Below, piece after piece: positions 45,179 to 52,612 of a DNA stretch of 54,309 nt. Each line of letters opens with the position of its first letter. Positions within the stretch are counted from its first letter, which is position 1. This DNA is from Fidelibacterota bacterium (GTDB taxonomy: Bacteria > Fidelibacterota > Marinisomatia > Marinisomatales > TCS55). Under the pieces are notes generated by a model. The model was given only the letters and a program-made list of their open reading frames with translations. It was not told the origin of the DNA and searched no databases. Location: positions 1 to 54,309 of the forward strand of contig JAPYRG010000009.1 of assembly GCA_029936965.1 (NCBI GenBank), written 5' to 3'. A program made the translations under genes and the position numbers.

Positions 45179-45730
45179 CTATTTATTACCTACAAGTTTA
45201 ATATTCTTATCATACTTGCCATTTTTAATTCTATTTTGATTATCTATATTTGTAGTATCATCATCTTCAGCAAACATTAAATCCTTATCTGGATTAATTA
45301 TATTTGATGGTTTTGGTATTTCAGCTTCTTGTTCAGCAATACTGCTTGGGATTGTGATTGAGTTCAAATTGTTCGTTGGCATTAATTGTAATGCGACAAG
45401 AACAAGTGCAACAATTAAACAACTCATTACTGTTGCATAAACAGGTGTAAATCCAAAATATGTTTTTGATCTACCAGAAACAGCATGTTTTTTGTTTGAA
45501 GGTCTATTTTTTTCAAACTCTACTCTTTTCATTAAATTTTCCATAAAACCATCAGAAATTTTTACCTCTGATAAATCCCTCATAGAATTCATTAATAAAC
45601 GAATAGATTCCATTTGCTCTTTTGCTTCTGGGTTATCTTCCATAAATGCTTCAACTTCTTTACGTTTGGCAAGTGGAAGTTTATTTTCAATATAATCGGA
45701 TATTAAATCCTCAAACTTATAACGTTCCAT
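45179..45730 (-). CDS. Anti-sigma factor lacking the zinc-binding motif
   Basis: A 183-aa protein. The N-terminal helical part YKFEDLISDYIENKLPLAKR, EVEAFMEDNPEAKEQ, is the anti-sigma domain (ASD) pattern ('l..yl.g.L......ve.hl..c..c'). Here the usual HxxxCxxC zinc ligands are absent, and the His/Cys are not replaced. One transmembrane helix (~residues 95-115), then an extracytoplasmic tail rich in acidic residues. An excellent Shine-Dalgarno AGGAGAA (45741-45747) overlaps the sigma gene's stop codon. It should sequester the sigma factor encoded immediately upstream until the tail is cleaved or bound. Confidence 0.8.
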   Translation of the reverse strand: MERYKFEDLISDYIENKLPLAKRKEVEAFMEDNPEAKEQMESIRLLMNSMRDLSEVKISDGFMENLMKRVEFEKNRPSNKKHAVSGRSKTYFGFTPVYATVMSCLIVALVLVALQLMPTNNLNSITIPSSIAEQEAEIPKPSNIINPDKDLMFAEDDDTTNIDNQNRIKNGKYDKNIKLVGNK

Positions 45731-45740
45731 CTATATAACT

Positions 45741-45747
45741 TTCTCCT
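45741..45747 (-). promoter_or_regulatory. Shine-Dalgarno of the anti-sigma gene
   Basis: AGGAGAA on the minus strand, ten bases upstream of the ATG at 45730 and partly overlapping the sigma gene's TAG stop. It couples anti-sigma synthesis to translation of the sigma gene and is one of the clearest ribosome-binding sites in the window, where many genes lack one. Confidence 0.7.
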
Positions 45748-46315
45748 ATCTTAATTCTTTCAACATTTCTTGTAATTGTAAACGCGCACGATTTATTCGT
45801 GATTTTACTGTTCCTAAAGGAACCTCTACTATACTACTAACTTCCTCATAAGAAAGTTCCTGAATATCTCGTAAAATTATTACTTCACGAAAATGATCGG
45901 GTAAAGATTGTATTGCTTTATGAATTTGTTCTCCAACAAATTGTCCATGTACTTTCTCAGCAGTATCTTCATCGCCAGGTATATCATACTCCCAATCATC
46001 AGTTCCCATTTGACTAAGATTTGTAACTTTTCTTCGTTTTTTCTTACGTAACTCTGTCTTTGCCAAATTTCCTGCAATTGTATAAAGCCATGTAGAAAAT
46101 TTTGCAATTTTTCGATAATAATCTTTATGAGTGTATAATTTTACTAATGTATCCTGAACAATATCTTCAGCTACAACTTCATCATTAACGAAACGATATA
46201 CAAACGACATCAATCGATCTCGGAATCTGTTAACTAATTCTATATATGCCTGTTCATCTCCATTTTGAAACCTGCCTATAAGCTCTTCATCTGAATATAT
46301 AAACTTCTTATCCAT
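45746..46315 (-). CDS. ECF-type RNA polymerase sigma factor (sigma-70 family)
   Basis: About 189 aa from ATG 46315, which overlaps the holA stop by eight bases (ATGGATAA). A longer frame opens at 46360, entirely within holA, but the residues it adds (HYSQISYSQYYKQ) are not family-like. Region 2 is AYIELVNRFRDRLMSFVYRF and DIVQDTLVKLY (DIxQDT is the core-binding helix). Region 4 is LPDHFREVIILRDIQELSY, then EVSSIVEVPLGTVKSRINRA, with the helix-turn-helix. The usual linker without region 3 confirms the ECF group. It directs RNA polymerase to stress or envelope genes; the adjacent membrane anti-sigma holds it in check. Confidence 0.93.
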   Translation of the reverse strand: MDKKFIYSDEELIGRFQNGDEQAYIELVNRFRDRLMSFVYRFVNDEVVAEDIVQDTLVKLYTHKDYYRKIAKFSTWLYTIAGNLAKTELRKKKRRKVTNLSQMGTDDWEYDIPGDEDTAEKVHGQFVGEQIHKAIQSLPDHFREVIILRDIQELSYEEVSSIVEVPLGTVKSRINRARLQLQEMLKELR

Positions 46316-47294
46316 TTGCTTGTAATACTGAGAATAAGAAATTTGTGAATAATGCTTCATCTGATAGACTAGTAGTTTTCAAACGCTGATCTATTTTCCC
46401 TAAAATAGTTAATGCGTACTCTATTTCCTCCTTATTAAATCTATTTGCAATCTGCGGAAACTGTTTAATCACAGATGGCGGTAGAGGTATATAACTATTT
46501 TTGATTGGTAAAGTTCCAGAACTTTTCTTTTGAAATAATAATTCCTGAAAAAATGCAGTTAGGGGATACATTAAGCTTATCATAGAATTCCCTTGATTAA
46601 GTAATGATAATCCTAATATCAAAGACCAATCTAAATCTCTTTTACCTAATGCTTGAAAAAACTGCCAACGTTTATATTGCATCCTCCAACCTGATGATTG
46701 ATTTATAAAATCTAATGTTATTTCTTCTTCATTATTGATGTTTAAAGATATTTTCTCTATCTCATTTTCAATGTGAAACAAGGAATCACCCGCAACTTCC
46801 ACTATTATATCTATTATATTTTCTTGAAAGGTTAGCTGTTTTTCCGATATCATAAATCTCGTCCATTTTTTCATCTCACTGGGAAAAGGTGTCTGTACTG
46901 AAACAGTATTATTGATTTTCTTTAATTCTTTTGTAATAGACTTTCTATCACTGAAGTCATCTTCAATAATTATTAAGAAAATATTTGCCATTGGATTTTT
47001 ACAGTACGATAAAAAGTCTGATCTAGCTTTATTTCTCAAGGCTCCAGGATTTCTAAGGACTAATAGTTTTTTTGTTGAGAATAAATCACTTTGAGTGATT
47101 CTATCTATTATCTCTTCACTTTTCATATCATCAGGCAATAAGAATGTCTTATCCTCTTTTATTTCTTTAAAAATAACTTTACTTATTTCACTAATTATCA
47201 GATTCTGGAGATAATAATCAGCGCCTAAGAGGAAATAAACTGAATCAATATTTCCATTTTTTACTTCTCGCAAAGCTTCTCCAGATGAGCGCAT
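46308..47294 (-). CDS. holA: DNA polymerase III subunit delta (HolA)
   Basis: A 328-aa clamp-loader subunit. VYFLLGADYYLQNLIISEI is the N-terminal delta motif. LVLRNPGALRNKARSDFLSY and FLIIIEDDFSDRKSITKELK follow in domain I. The region MRYQKRWQFFQALGKRDLDWSL-like (SGWRMQYKRWQFFQAL) and ALTILGKIDQRLKTTSLS complete the C-terminal collar domain. It opens the beta clamp. Its ATG overlaps the symporter's stop by one base (TAATG). Length and order match the family; no frameshift. Confidence 0.93.
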   Translation of the reverse strand: MRSSGEALREVKNGNIDSVYFLLGADYYLQNLIISEISKVIFKEIKEDKTFLLPDDMKSEEIIDRITQSDLFSTKKLLVLRNPGALRNKARSDFLSYCKNPMANIFLIIIEDDFSDRKSITKELKKINNTVSVQTPFPSEMKKWTRFMISEKQLTFQENIIDIIVEVAGDSLFHIENEIEKISLNINNEEEITLDFINQSSGWRMQYKRWQFFQALGKRDLDWSLILGLSLLNQGNSMISLMYPLTAFFQELLFQKKSSGTLPIKNSYIPLPPSVIKQFPQIANRFNKEEIEYALTILGKIDQRLKTTSLSDEALFTNFLFSVLQANG

Positions 47295-48730
47295 TAAGAT
47301 TTTTCCTTATCTAAATAACTAACTAATACTACAACAATGAAAGCAAAAACGAAGCTTACAAGTCTTTCAGATATTATAAGTCTCAGATCAGTATTTGCCC
47401 AAATAATTGTTGAGAAGAAACCAACAAGTAATCCAGCAATTACACCCTTTCGAGTGGTTTTTGTCCACCATAGACTAAGTACGAGCACTGGCCCAAATGA
47501 AGATCCCAACCCACTCCAAGCATAACTTACAACACCAAAAATATTCTTACCTGTAAACTCAGAGAAAATAGCTATACAGAAAGCTATGATTCCCAAAATT
47601 ATTATTGTAATGCGATTAATCAATAAAAAAGTCTTATCAGAAAGATTTAGTCCCAAAAACTGATGAATAAAATCTTCAGTAATTGCTGAGGTAGAGACTA
47701 GAAGTTGTGAATCAGCTGTAGACATCATGGCTGCAACTCCTCCTGAGATTAATATTCCTGCAAAAATTGGTGGTAAAAGTTCAGTTGCCAATAATGGCAT
47801 AGCCTGTTCAACATCATTAATAATAAAAAAGTCCGGACCAAAATAATTCAGAGCGACCAGACCTATGAGAAATGCTCCAGAGATTCCTGGTAATGCCCAT
47901 AATATTGCTATTAATTTTGCTTTATTTATATCCTTAGGGTTTTTAATCGCCATATATCGTATAACCAAATGTGGTTGTCCCAAATATCCCAAACCCCAAC
48001 TCAATCCTCCTAAAACTACGCTTACTGCTGCAAGGCCACTTTTTCCCATTGTATAAGAGGATTTAGATTCACCAACTTGATTAAGTACTTCATAAATTGT
48101 TCGTTCCTGGTTTTGTAACTCAATAATTCCAGCAATAGGCAGAATTACTAATGTTCCAATCATTAGTATACCTTGTAAAAGATCCGTCCAAGCAATAGCA
48201 TAGAAACCACCCATTAAAGTATAAAAAATGATAACTATTGCGCCAATGATAATACCATTTATTGAAGAAAGCCCAAAAAGAGTATTAATCACTTTACCAG
48301 AAGCATGAAACTGAGCTGAAACATAGAATAAAAAGAAGAATGCAATAATAACTGATGAAAACAATCTAATGATATTTGAATTATCATTGTATTTTTTATG
48401 CAAATATCCAGGAATAGTTAAAGCAGTATACTTTTCTGTTTCTATACGTAACTTTTCTGCAATGAGAGACCATGATGCAATTATTCCTAAAGTTATACCT
48501 ACAACAGTCCACACCTCTCCGAGACCAACAGATATTGCTGCTCCCGGTAATGCGAGTAAAAGCCATGCAGATTCACCTGAAGCTCTTTCAGAAAAAGCAG
48601 TAACCCATGGCCCAAGCCTTCTGCCAGCTAATAAATAATCCTCTTGGGACTTATTATATTTGATAGACATCAAACCTACAGTTATAAGAAAAAATAAATA
48701 AAAAATGAAAATTATACCTACAGTGCTCAT
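47294..48730 (-). CDS. Sodium:solute symporter, PutP (proline) -like
   Basis: A 478-aa SSS transporter of about 13 helices. Hallmarks are SQEDYLLAGRRLGPWVTAFS, then ERASGESAWLLLALPGAA (compare the PutP 'SgWLlmGLPGA' stretch), YTLMGGFYAIAWTDLLQG and MSTADSQLLVSTSAITED (sodium site). The first two motifs make PutP-type proline or a related amino acid the best guess. It differs in signature from the symporter at 10784, so they belong to different subfamilies. Its ATG overlaps the uppP stop by four bases. Confidence 0.9.
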   Translation of the reverse strand: MSTVGIIFIFYLFFLITVGLMSIKYNKSQEDYLLAGRRLGPWVTAFSERASGESAWLLLALPGAAISVGLGEVWTVVGITLGIIASWSLIAEKLRIETEKYTALTIPGYLHKKYNDNSNIIRLFSSVIIAFFFLFYVSAQFHASGKVINTLFGLSSINGIIIGAIVIIFYTLMGGFYAIAWTDLLQGILMIGTLVILPIAGIIELQNQERTIYEVLNQVGESKSSYTMGKSGLAAVSVVLGGLSWGLGYLGQPHLVIRYMAIKNPKDINKAKLIAILWALPGISGAFLIGLVALNYFGPDFFIINDVEQAMPLLATELLPPIFAGILISGGVAAMMSTADSQLLVSTSAITEDFIHQFLGLNLSDKTFLLINRITIIILGIIAFCIAIFSEFTGKNIFGVVSYAWSGLGSSFGPVLVLSLWWTKTTRKGVIAGLLVGFFSTIIWANTDLRLIISERLVSFVFAFIVVVLVSYLDKEKS

Positions 48731-49488
48731 ATCAAATCATAAAAACAAAAAAATCCAATTATTAAACAATAAATACCAAACCAATATAATTTACCAGAGT
48801 TCAATATAGTAAGTAGCCACTTTAATGACATCCAACCAACTAAATAAGAAAAGAAAATTCCCAATAATGCTATATCAAAACCAAATGGTATAGTTTTGAT
48901 ATTTATGGCAGTTAATAACCCTGCACCAATTATAACAGGAATAGATAATAGAAAAGAGAATCTTGCTGCTTCAGGAGCAGATAAACCCATTAAAATGCCC
49001 ATACAGATTGTTGCTCCAGATCGCGATATGCCTGGTATAATAGCTGCTGCCTGTGCCAATCCTATAAGCAATCCTATAAATAAAGTTAATTTTATATTCC
49101 TTTTAACAATAAATTTTGATGTCATTAGCATAATCCCAGTACAAATCAATGATAATGAAACAAATCTAATATCATCAAATATTAATGATATAGAATCTCT
49201 TAAAAGTAGGCCAACTAAAAGGGCAGGAATAGTACCAAATACCAATGCAGAAATGTAATATTGATTTGAAGAATCACTTAAATTAAAAATTATTGCCTTT
49301 ATTTCTCCCTTGAAAACTGTTATTATACTCATTAGAGTTCCAAGATGCAGCACTACTTCAAAAGCATTACCAGGTAGATTAATATTTAATAACTTTTGCC
49401 CGATAACTAAATGTCCAGAACTACTAATAGGAAGGAACTCCGTTAAACCCTGAAGGATAGCTAAAATAATCGTATCAATATATTGCAT
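48727..49488 (-). CDS. uppP: Undecaprenyl-diphosphatase UppP (BacA)
   Basis: A 253-aa polytopic enzyme with both signature loops: ILQGLTEFLPISSSGHLVIG (ExLPIsSSgH) and GISRSGATICMGILMGL (PGiSRSGxT). It recycles undecaprenyl pyrophosphate to the monophosphate used in peptidoglycan and surface glycan assembly, consistent with the DPM1-like transferase and flippase in the window. Slightly short but complete. Twenty-six bases separate it from pgeF. Confidence 0.96.
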   Translation of the reverse strand: MQYIDTIILAILQGLTEFLPISSSGHLVIGQKLLNINLPGNAFEVVLHLGTLMSIITVFKGEIKAIIFNLSDSSNQYYISALVFGTIPALLVGLLLRDSISLIFDDIRFVSLSLICTGIMLMTSKFIVKRNIKLTLFIGLLIGLAQAAAIIPGISRSGATICMGILMGLSAPEAARFSFLLSIPVIIGAGLLTAINIKTIPFGFDIALLGIFFSYLVGWMSLKWLLTILNSGKLYWFGIYCLIIGFFCFYDLI

Positions 49489-49514
49489 TTAAATAAGAAA
49501 CCAGGAAATAAACA

Positions 49515-50198
49515 TTAGGTTAATCCTATAACTCCGATCATTCGACCGCTCTTTGATCCAGTTTTTCTGTAAGAAAAATATTTATCACTATTACATTTAG
49601 TACATTGATTTGAAGTAACAATATTATTAATTGAAATAGAATTTCTCATAAGAAGGTCTTTTGTTAATTCCTGTAAATCCATAAAAAATTTATTGGCATC
49701 ACCATTAATTTGAAAATTACTTGGAAATTTTTTTGCCACTTCAGATCCTATTTCAAAACAACATTTCTGTATAGAAGGGCCAATATATGCAATAATTTTT
49801 TTATTATCAGCGCCTAGATTTATCATTTTATTAATACTGTTATCTACAATCCCTTTTTCAATACCTCTCCATCCTGCATGTACAATACCAATTGCATTAT
49901 TTTCCGGATCTGCTAAATATAATGGAATACAGTCTGCTACTTGAATAGATAATACAAGTGATTTTGAAGAACTGATTATTCCATCCGTTGATAGAATTTT
50001 TCCTGGCTCATCTACTATTTTGACCTCTGATGAATGAACCTGTTGAGGGTTGACAATCCTATTAGAATCCAAATTAATAAGTGAGGAAAGTAATTTTCTT
50101 TCGTTTCCTTTATGTTTGAATGTCTTTAAAGATAAAGCTGCATGAATTCTATCAGATCTAAATAAATCTGACAAATCCATATATGATTTTGGAATCAT
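49515..50198 (-). CDS. pgeF: Peptidoglycan editing factor PgeF (YfiH, laccase-domain)
   Basis: A 227-aa protein. QQVHSSEVKIV is the metal-His segment, IVHAGWRGIEKGIV the central signature, IGPSIQKCCFEIGSEVAKKF carries the Cys, and SNQCTKCNSDKYFSYRKTG is near the C-terminus. YfiH/PgeF removes mis-incorporated amino acids from UDP-MurNAc precursors; earlier annotation called it a polyphenol oxidase. Thirteen bases downstream of the LpoA-like gene and 26 upstream of uppP: three cell-wall genes in a row. Confidence 0.93.
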   Translation of the reverse strand: MIPKSYMDLSDLFRSDRIHAALSLKTFKHKGNERKLLSSLINLDSNRIVNPQQVHSSEVKIVDEPGKILSTDGIISSSKSLVLSIQVADCIPLYLADPENNAIGIVHAGWRGIEKGIVDNSINKMINLGADNKKIIAYIGPSIQKCCFEIGSEVAKKFPSNFQINGDANKFFMDLQELTKDLLMRNSISINNIVTSNQCTKCNSDKYFSYRKTGSKSGRMIGVIGLT

Positions 50199-50211
50199 AT
50201 TAAATTAAGGA

Positions 50212-52062
50212 CTAGGGAGCAATGCTCTCTAGAGATAAAAGAGAATCACCCACGAAATAACCAGATCTAGTAATTTGATTGTTCTCATATCTTAAAACTT
50301 GTAATGAAGTATTTAAATTCGAATCAACAAACCGAACATTATGTGATTTTCCACTAAAATCAGACAAATTTGAGAGTTTTTTTGCTAAAGCCAGCCTTCC
50401 ATTATCTTGATCATTAAATATCGAATAGATTAATTGTGTGCAATCAAATGCTTGATTATATATTTGATCTTTTATATCTATAGAATAGTTATTTGAAATA
50501 ATAATTAGGCCTTCCATATGAGGTCCAATATTACTTTGATTTAAAATATCTAAATTTTTCCAACTATCATTACCAACTATTTGTGTTTCAAAATAATACA
50601 TTGGGAATTGTGTGCCAATATATGCTAAATGGTCTGGATGTACTGGAGAATATATGGCTTGAATCGTATTTAGTTTTAATTTAGAAGAATCTAATGCTGT
50701 TAATTTCTCATCTTCATCATCAGGAATATCAAATAAACCATCATCTGATAATTCAAAAAGAAAATCTAAACTATCTAATTCCATTCCTAAATACTCATCA
50801 TAATTATTATCTTTTTCTTCAAGCTCAAAAGCAATTTTACGTAAATTCTTAAATTGACGTTTCAAATCTGTTGGAATACCTGAATACCACTCAACTCCAA
50901 CTATTTTCTTCCCTAATTGATCAACTTCTTTTACAAAAGCATCCGTTAATGCATGCCCAAAATTATCAGATGGAGCCAAAACTGCTATACTATCTAATTC
51001 TAAAATTTTAGTTATATATCTTGCAGCAATCTTTCCGCGAACGGATAAGTTAGAATTCAATTGATAAATATTTTTTCCAAGGGATGTGATGCCATCCAAG
51101 GTAGCACTTGGAATAAGTAATGGAATATTTTTCCCTTGAAGACTATTTGCTGCAATGATCGCATTTGATTCGGAAATAGGTCCAATAATAGCCTTCACAG
51201 CCGGGTTCTTTTCAAGTTCATTTACCGCGCGTATAGTTTGAATTTCATCCCCTTGATTATCTTTGATCATAAATGCTATTTTTTTATTTGAATCAATTGA
51301 TGAGGATAGTGCTTTATGCATTCCTCTTAAAAAAGAATTTCCTTGAATCATCTTATCGCCAGTTAAAGGAATAATAACACCAACAGTTATTGACTTTACT
51401 GCTGGCTGATAAGATGCTCTAAGCAATTTTTCATATAAATCAAAATAGTATATAGGAATCTCCTCAGGATTTACTTGATAAAGAGATAAAGCACATTCGT
51501 CAGGATTCCCTGATGAAATATCATTAAATGACTTTGCTAAAATACAGATAATTCTTTCCGAAGAATTCGTAGATATCATTGATAATTCAGAAATTGTTGT
51601 CGAGGCAATATTTAATTGAATTGTATTTAATAATCTATGATCAACTAAATATATATATTCTTCATTAGCACTTAAAGTACGTGCTTTAATATACATGCGG
51701 AAAGCTGAATTAAAATTCTGCTCATCAACAAATGTATCACCAAATTTTAAATATACATCTTTAGTAAATTCGCTTTTAGGAAATGATTCCAAAAAATCGC
51801 GCCCTATAGTTTTAACCTCTTCTTTTTTATTAAGTGCATATGCTGTTTTCATTAACATGATTCTTGATTTTGGTTCATATACACCAAGCGGTTTTTCCAT
51901 AAGTTTTTTAATAATAGTTTCAGCAATAGCAAAACGATCTTTATTAAAATGTTCAATAGCCATATCTATTTGCTTCTCAATCAAACGCGATTGAAACCAG
52001 TTTTGGCTAAAAACAGGAAACGATAGAGTTAATAATAATATAATTTTTCTTGTTAAATCCAT
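50212..52062 (-). CDS. LpoA-like / leucine-binding-type periplasmic protein with TPR region
   Basis: A 616-aa secreted protein. Signal peptide MDLTRKIILLLTLSFPVFSQ is cleaved near residue 20. Residues ~25-215 are helical, TPR-like (MAIEHFNKDRFAIAETIIKK; LKFGDTFVDEQNFNSAFRMY). From ~224 a type-I periplasmic-binding fold begins (ITVGVIIPLTGDKMIQGNSF; AIIGPISESNAIIAANSLQ; IPLLIPSATLD). This TPR + PBP arrangement matches E. coli LpoA, which activates PBP1A, although ABC-transporter amino-acid binding proteins share the second domain. A highly acidic insertion (~411-463, many Asp/Glu) interrupts the fold and is unusual. Next to pgeF and uppP, which favours a cell-wall role. Confidence 0.8.
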   Translation of the reverse strand: MDLTRKIILLLTLSFPVFSQNWFQSRLIEKQIDMAIEHFNKDRFAIAETIIKKLMEKPLGVYEPKSRIMLMKTAYALNKKEEVKTIGRDFLESFPKSEFTKDVYLKFGDTFVDEQNFNSAFRMYIKARTLSANEEYIYLVDHRLLNTIQLNIASTTISELSMISTNSSERIICILAKSFNDISSGNPDECALSLYQVNPEEIPIYYFDLYEKLLRASYQPAVKSITVGVIIPLTGDKMIQGNSFLRGMHKALSSSIDSNKKIAFMIKDNQGDEIQTIRAVNELEKNPAVKAIIGPISESNAIIAANSLQGKNIPLLIPSATLDGITSLGKNIYQLNSNLSVRGKIAARYITKILELDSIAVLAPSDNFGHALTDAFVKEVDQLGKKIVGVEWYSGIPTDLKRQFKNLRKIAFELEEKDNNYDEYLGMELDSLDFLFELSDDGLFDIPDDEDEKLTALDSSKLKLNTIQAIYSPVHPDHLAYIGTQFPMYYFETQIVGNDSWKNLDILNQSNIGPHMEGLIIISNNYSIDIKDQIYNQAFDCTQLIYSIFNDQDNGRLALAKKLSNLSDFSGKSHNVRFVDSNLNTSLQVLRYENNQITRSGYFVGDSLLSLESIAP

Positions 52063-52189
52063 TTTGTTCTTCTAGAAAATACATTAATGAGACAATGTAA
52101 GACCATTAAAATGGATTACATCACAATGTACTTATATATTTATACTTATAAGGACTTGAAATGTTTCAGAAAGTAGAGAAAGCTAATTA

Positions 52190-52528
52190 TTAATTAGGAT
52201 AATTATGATCTGTATAGAAGACATAACACATATTATGTAGATCAAGATTATTATACACGTTATGAGTTAAATAAAGCCTGCTTAACTTAGATATTGGTAA
52301 AGTACTATTTTTAAAAAAGAAAAAATCATTATCTGATAAACCCTTTCGATAGTTTAAAACCGTATAAATATCAATCAATATAAATCTTTGTTGTACGATT
52401 GGAATACTATCAATATCAACTGAATATTGATTGCTAATCATTCTATCGCGCTTATATAGGTTACCTAAATCATGATATAGATCACGGATCTTTATATTAA
52501 ACTTTTCGTTAATATCAGATACAATCAT
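52190..52528 (-). CDS. Small unknown protein
   Basis: A 112-aa ORF with no signal peptide, membrane helix or recognisable domain. It is rich in Tyr, Asn and Asp (IRDLYHDLGNLYKRDRMISN; RFILIDIYTVLNYRKGLSDN) and ends HNYPN. It could be a small cytosolic partner of the MORN protein or a chance ORF; the frame is intact and lies alone between two solid genes on the same strand, 84 bases from the MORN gene and 127 from the LpoA-like gene. No other gene fits in that interval. Confidence 0.5.
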   Translation of the reverse strand: MIVSDINEKFNIKIRDLYHDLGNLYKRDRMISNQYSVDIDSIPIVQQRFILIDIYTVLNYRKGLSDNDFFFFKNSTLPISKLSRLYLTHNVYNNLDLHNMCYVFYTDHNYPN

Positions 52529-52612
52529 TACAATATAAGATTGCCTGAATTAATCGATAATTCAAATGATCTAAATCACATAATTAAAAATAATGGTTAA
52601 AAAATGAGATTT

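Noticed and set aside
46316-46360. Longer start for the sigma factor at 46360
   Set aside because: The additional residues are unlike sigma factors and fall inside holA; ATG 46315 gives the usual eight-base overlap.
52096-52120. Imperfect palindrome around TGTAAGACCATT / AATGGATTACA downstream of a small gene
   Set aside because: It contains a mismatch or bulge and is not followed by a T-run on either strand, so a terminator or operator cannot be supported.
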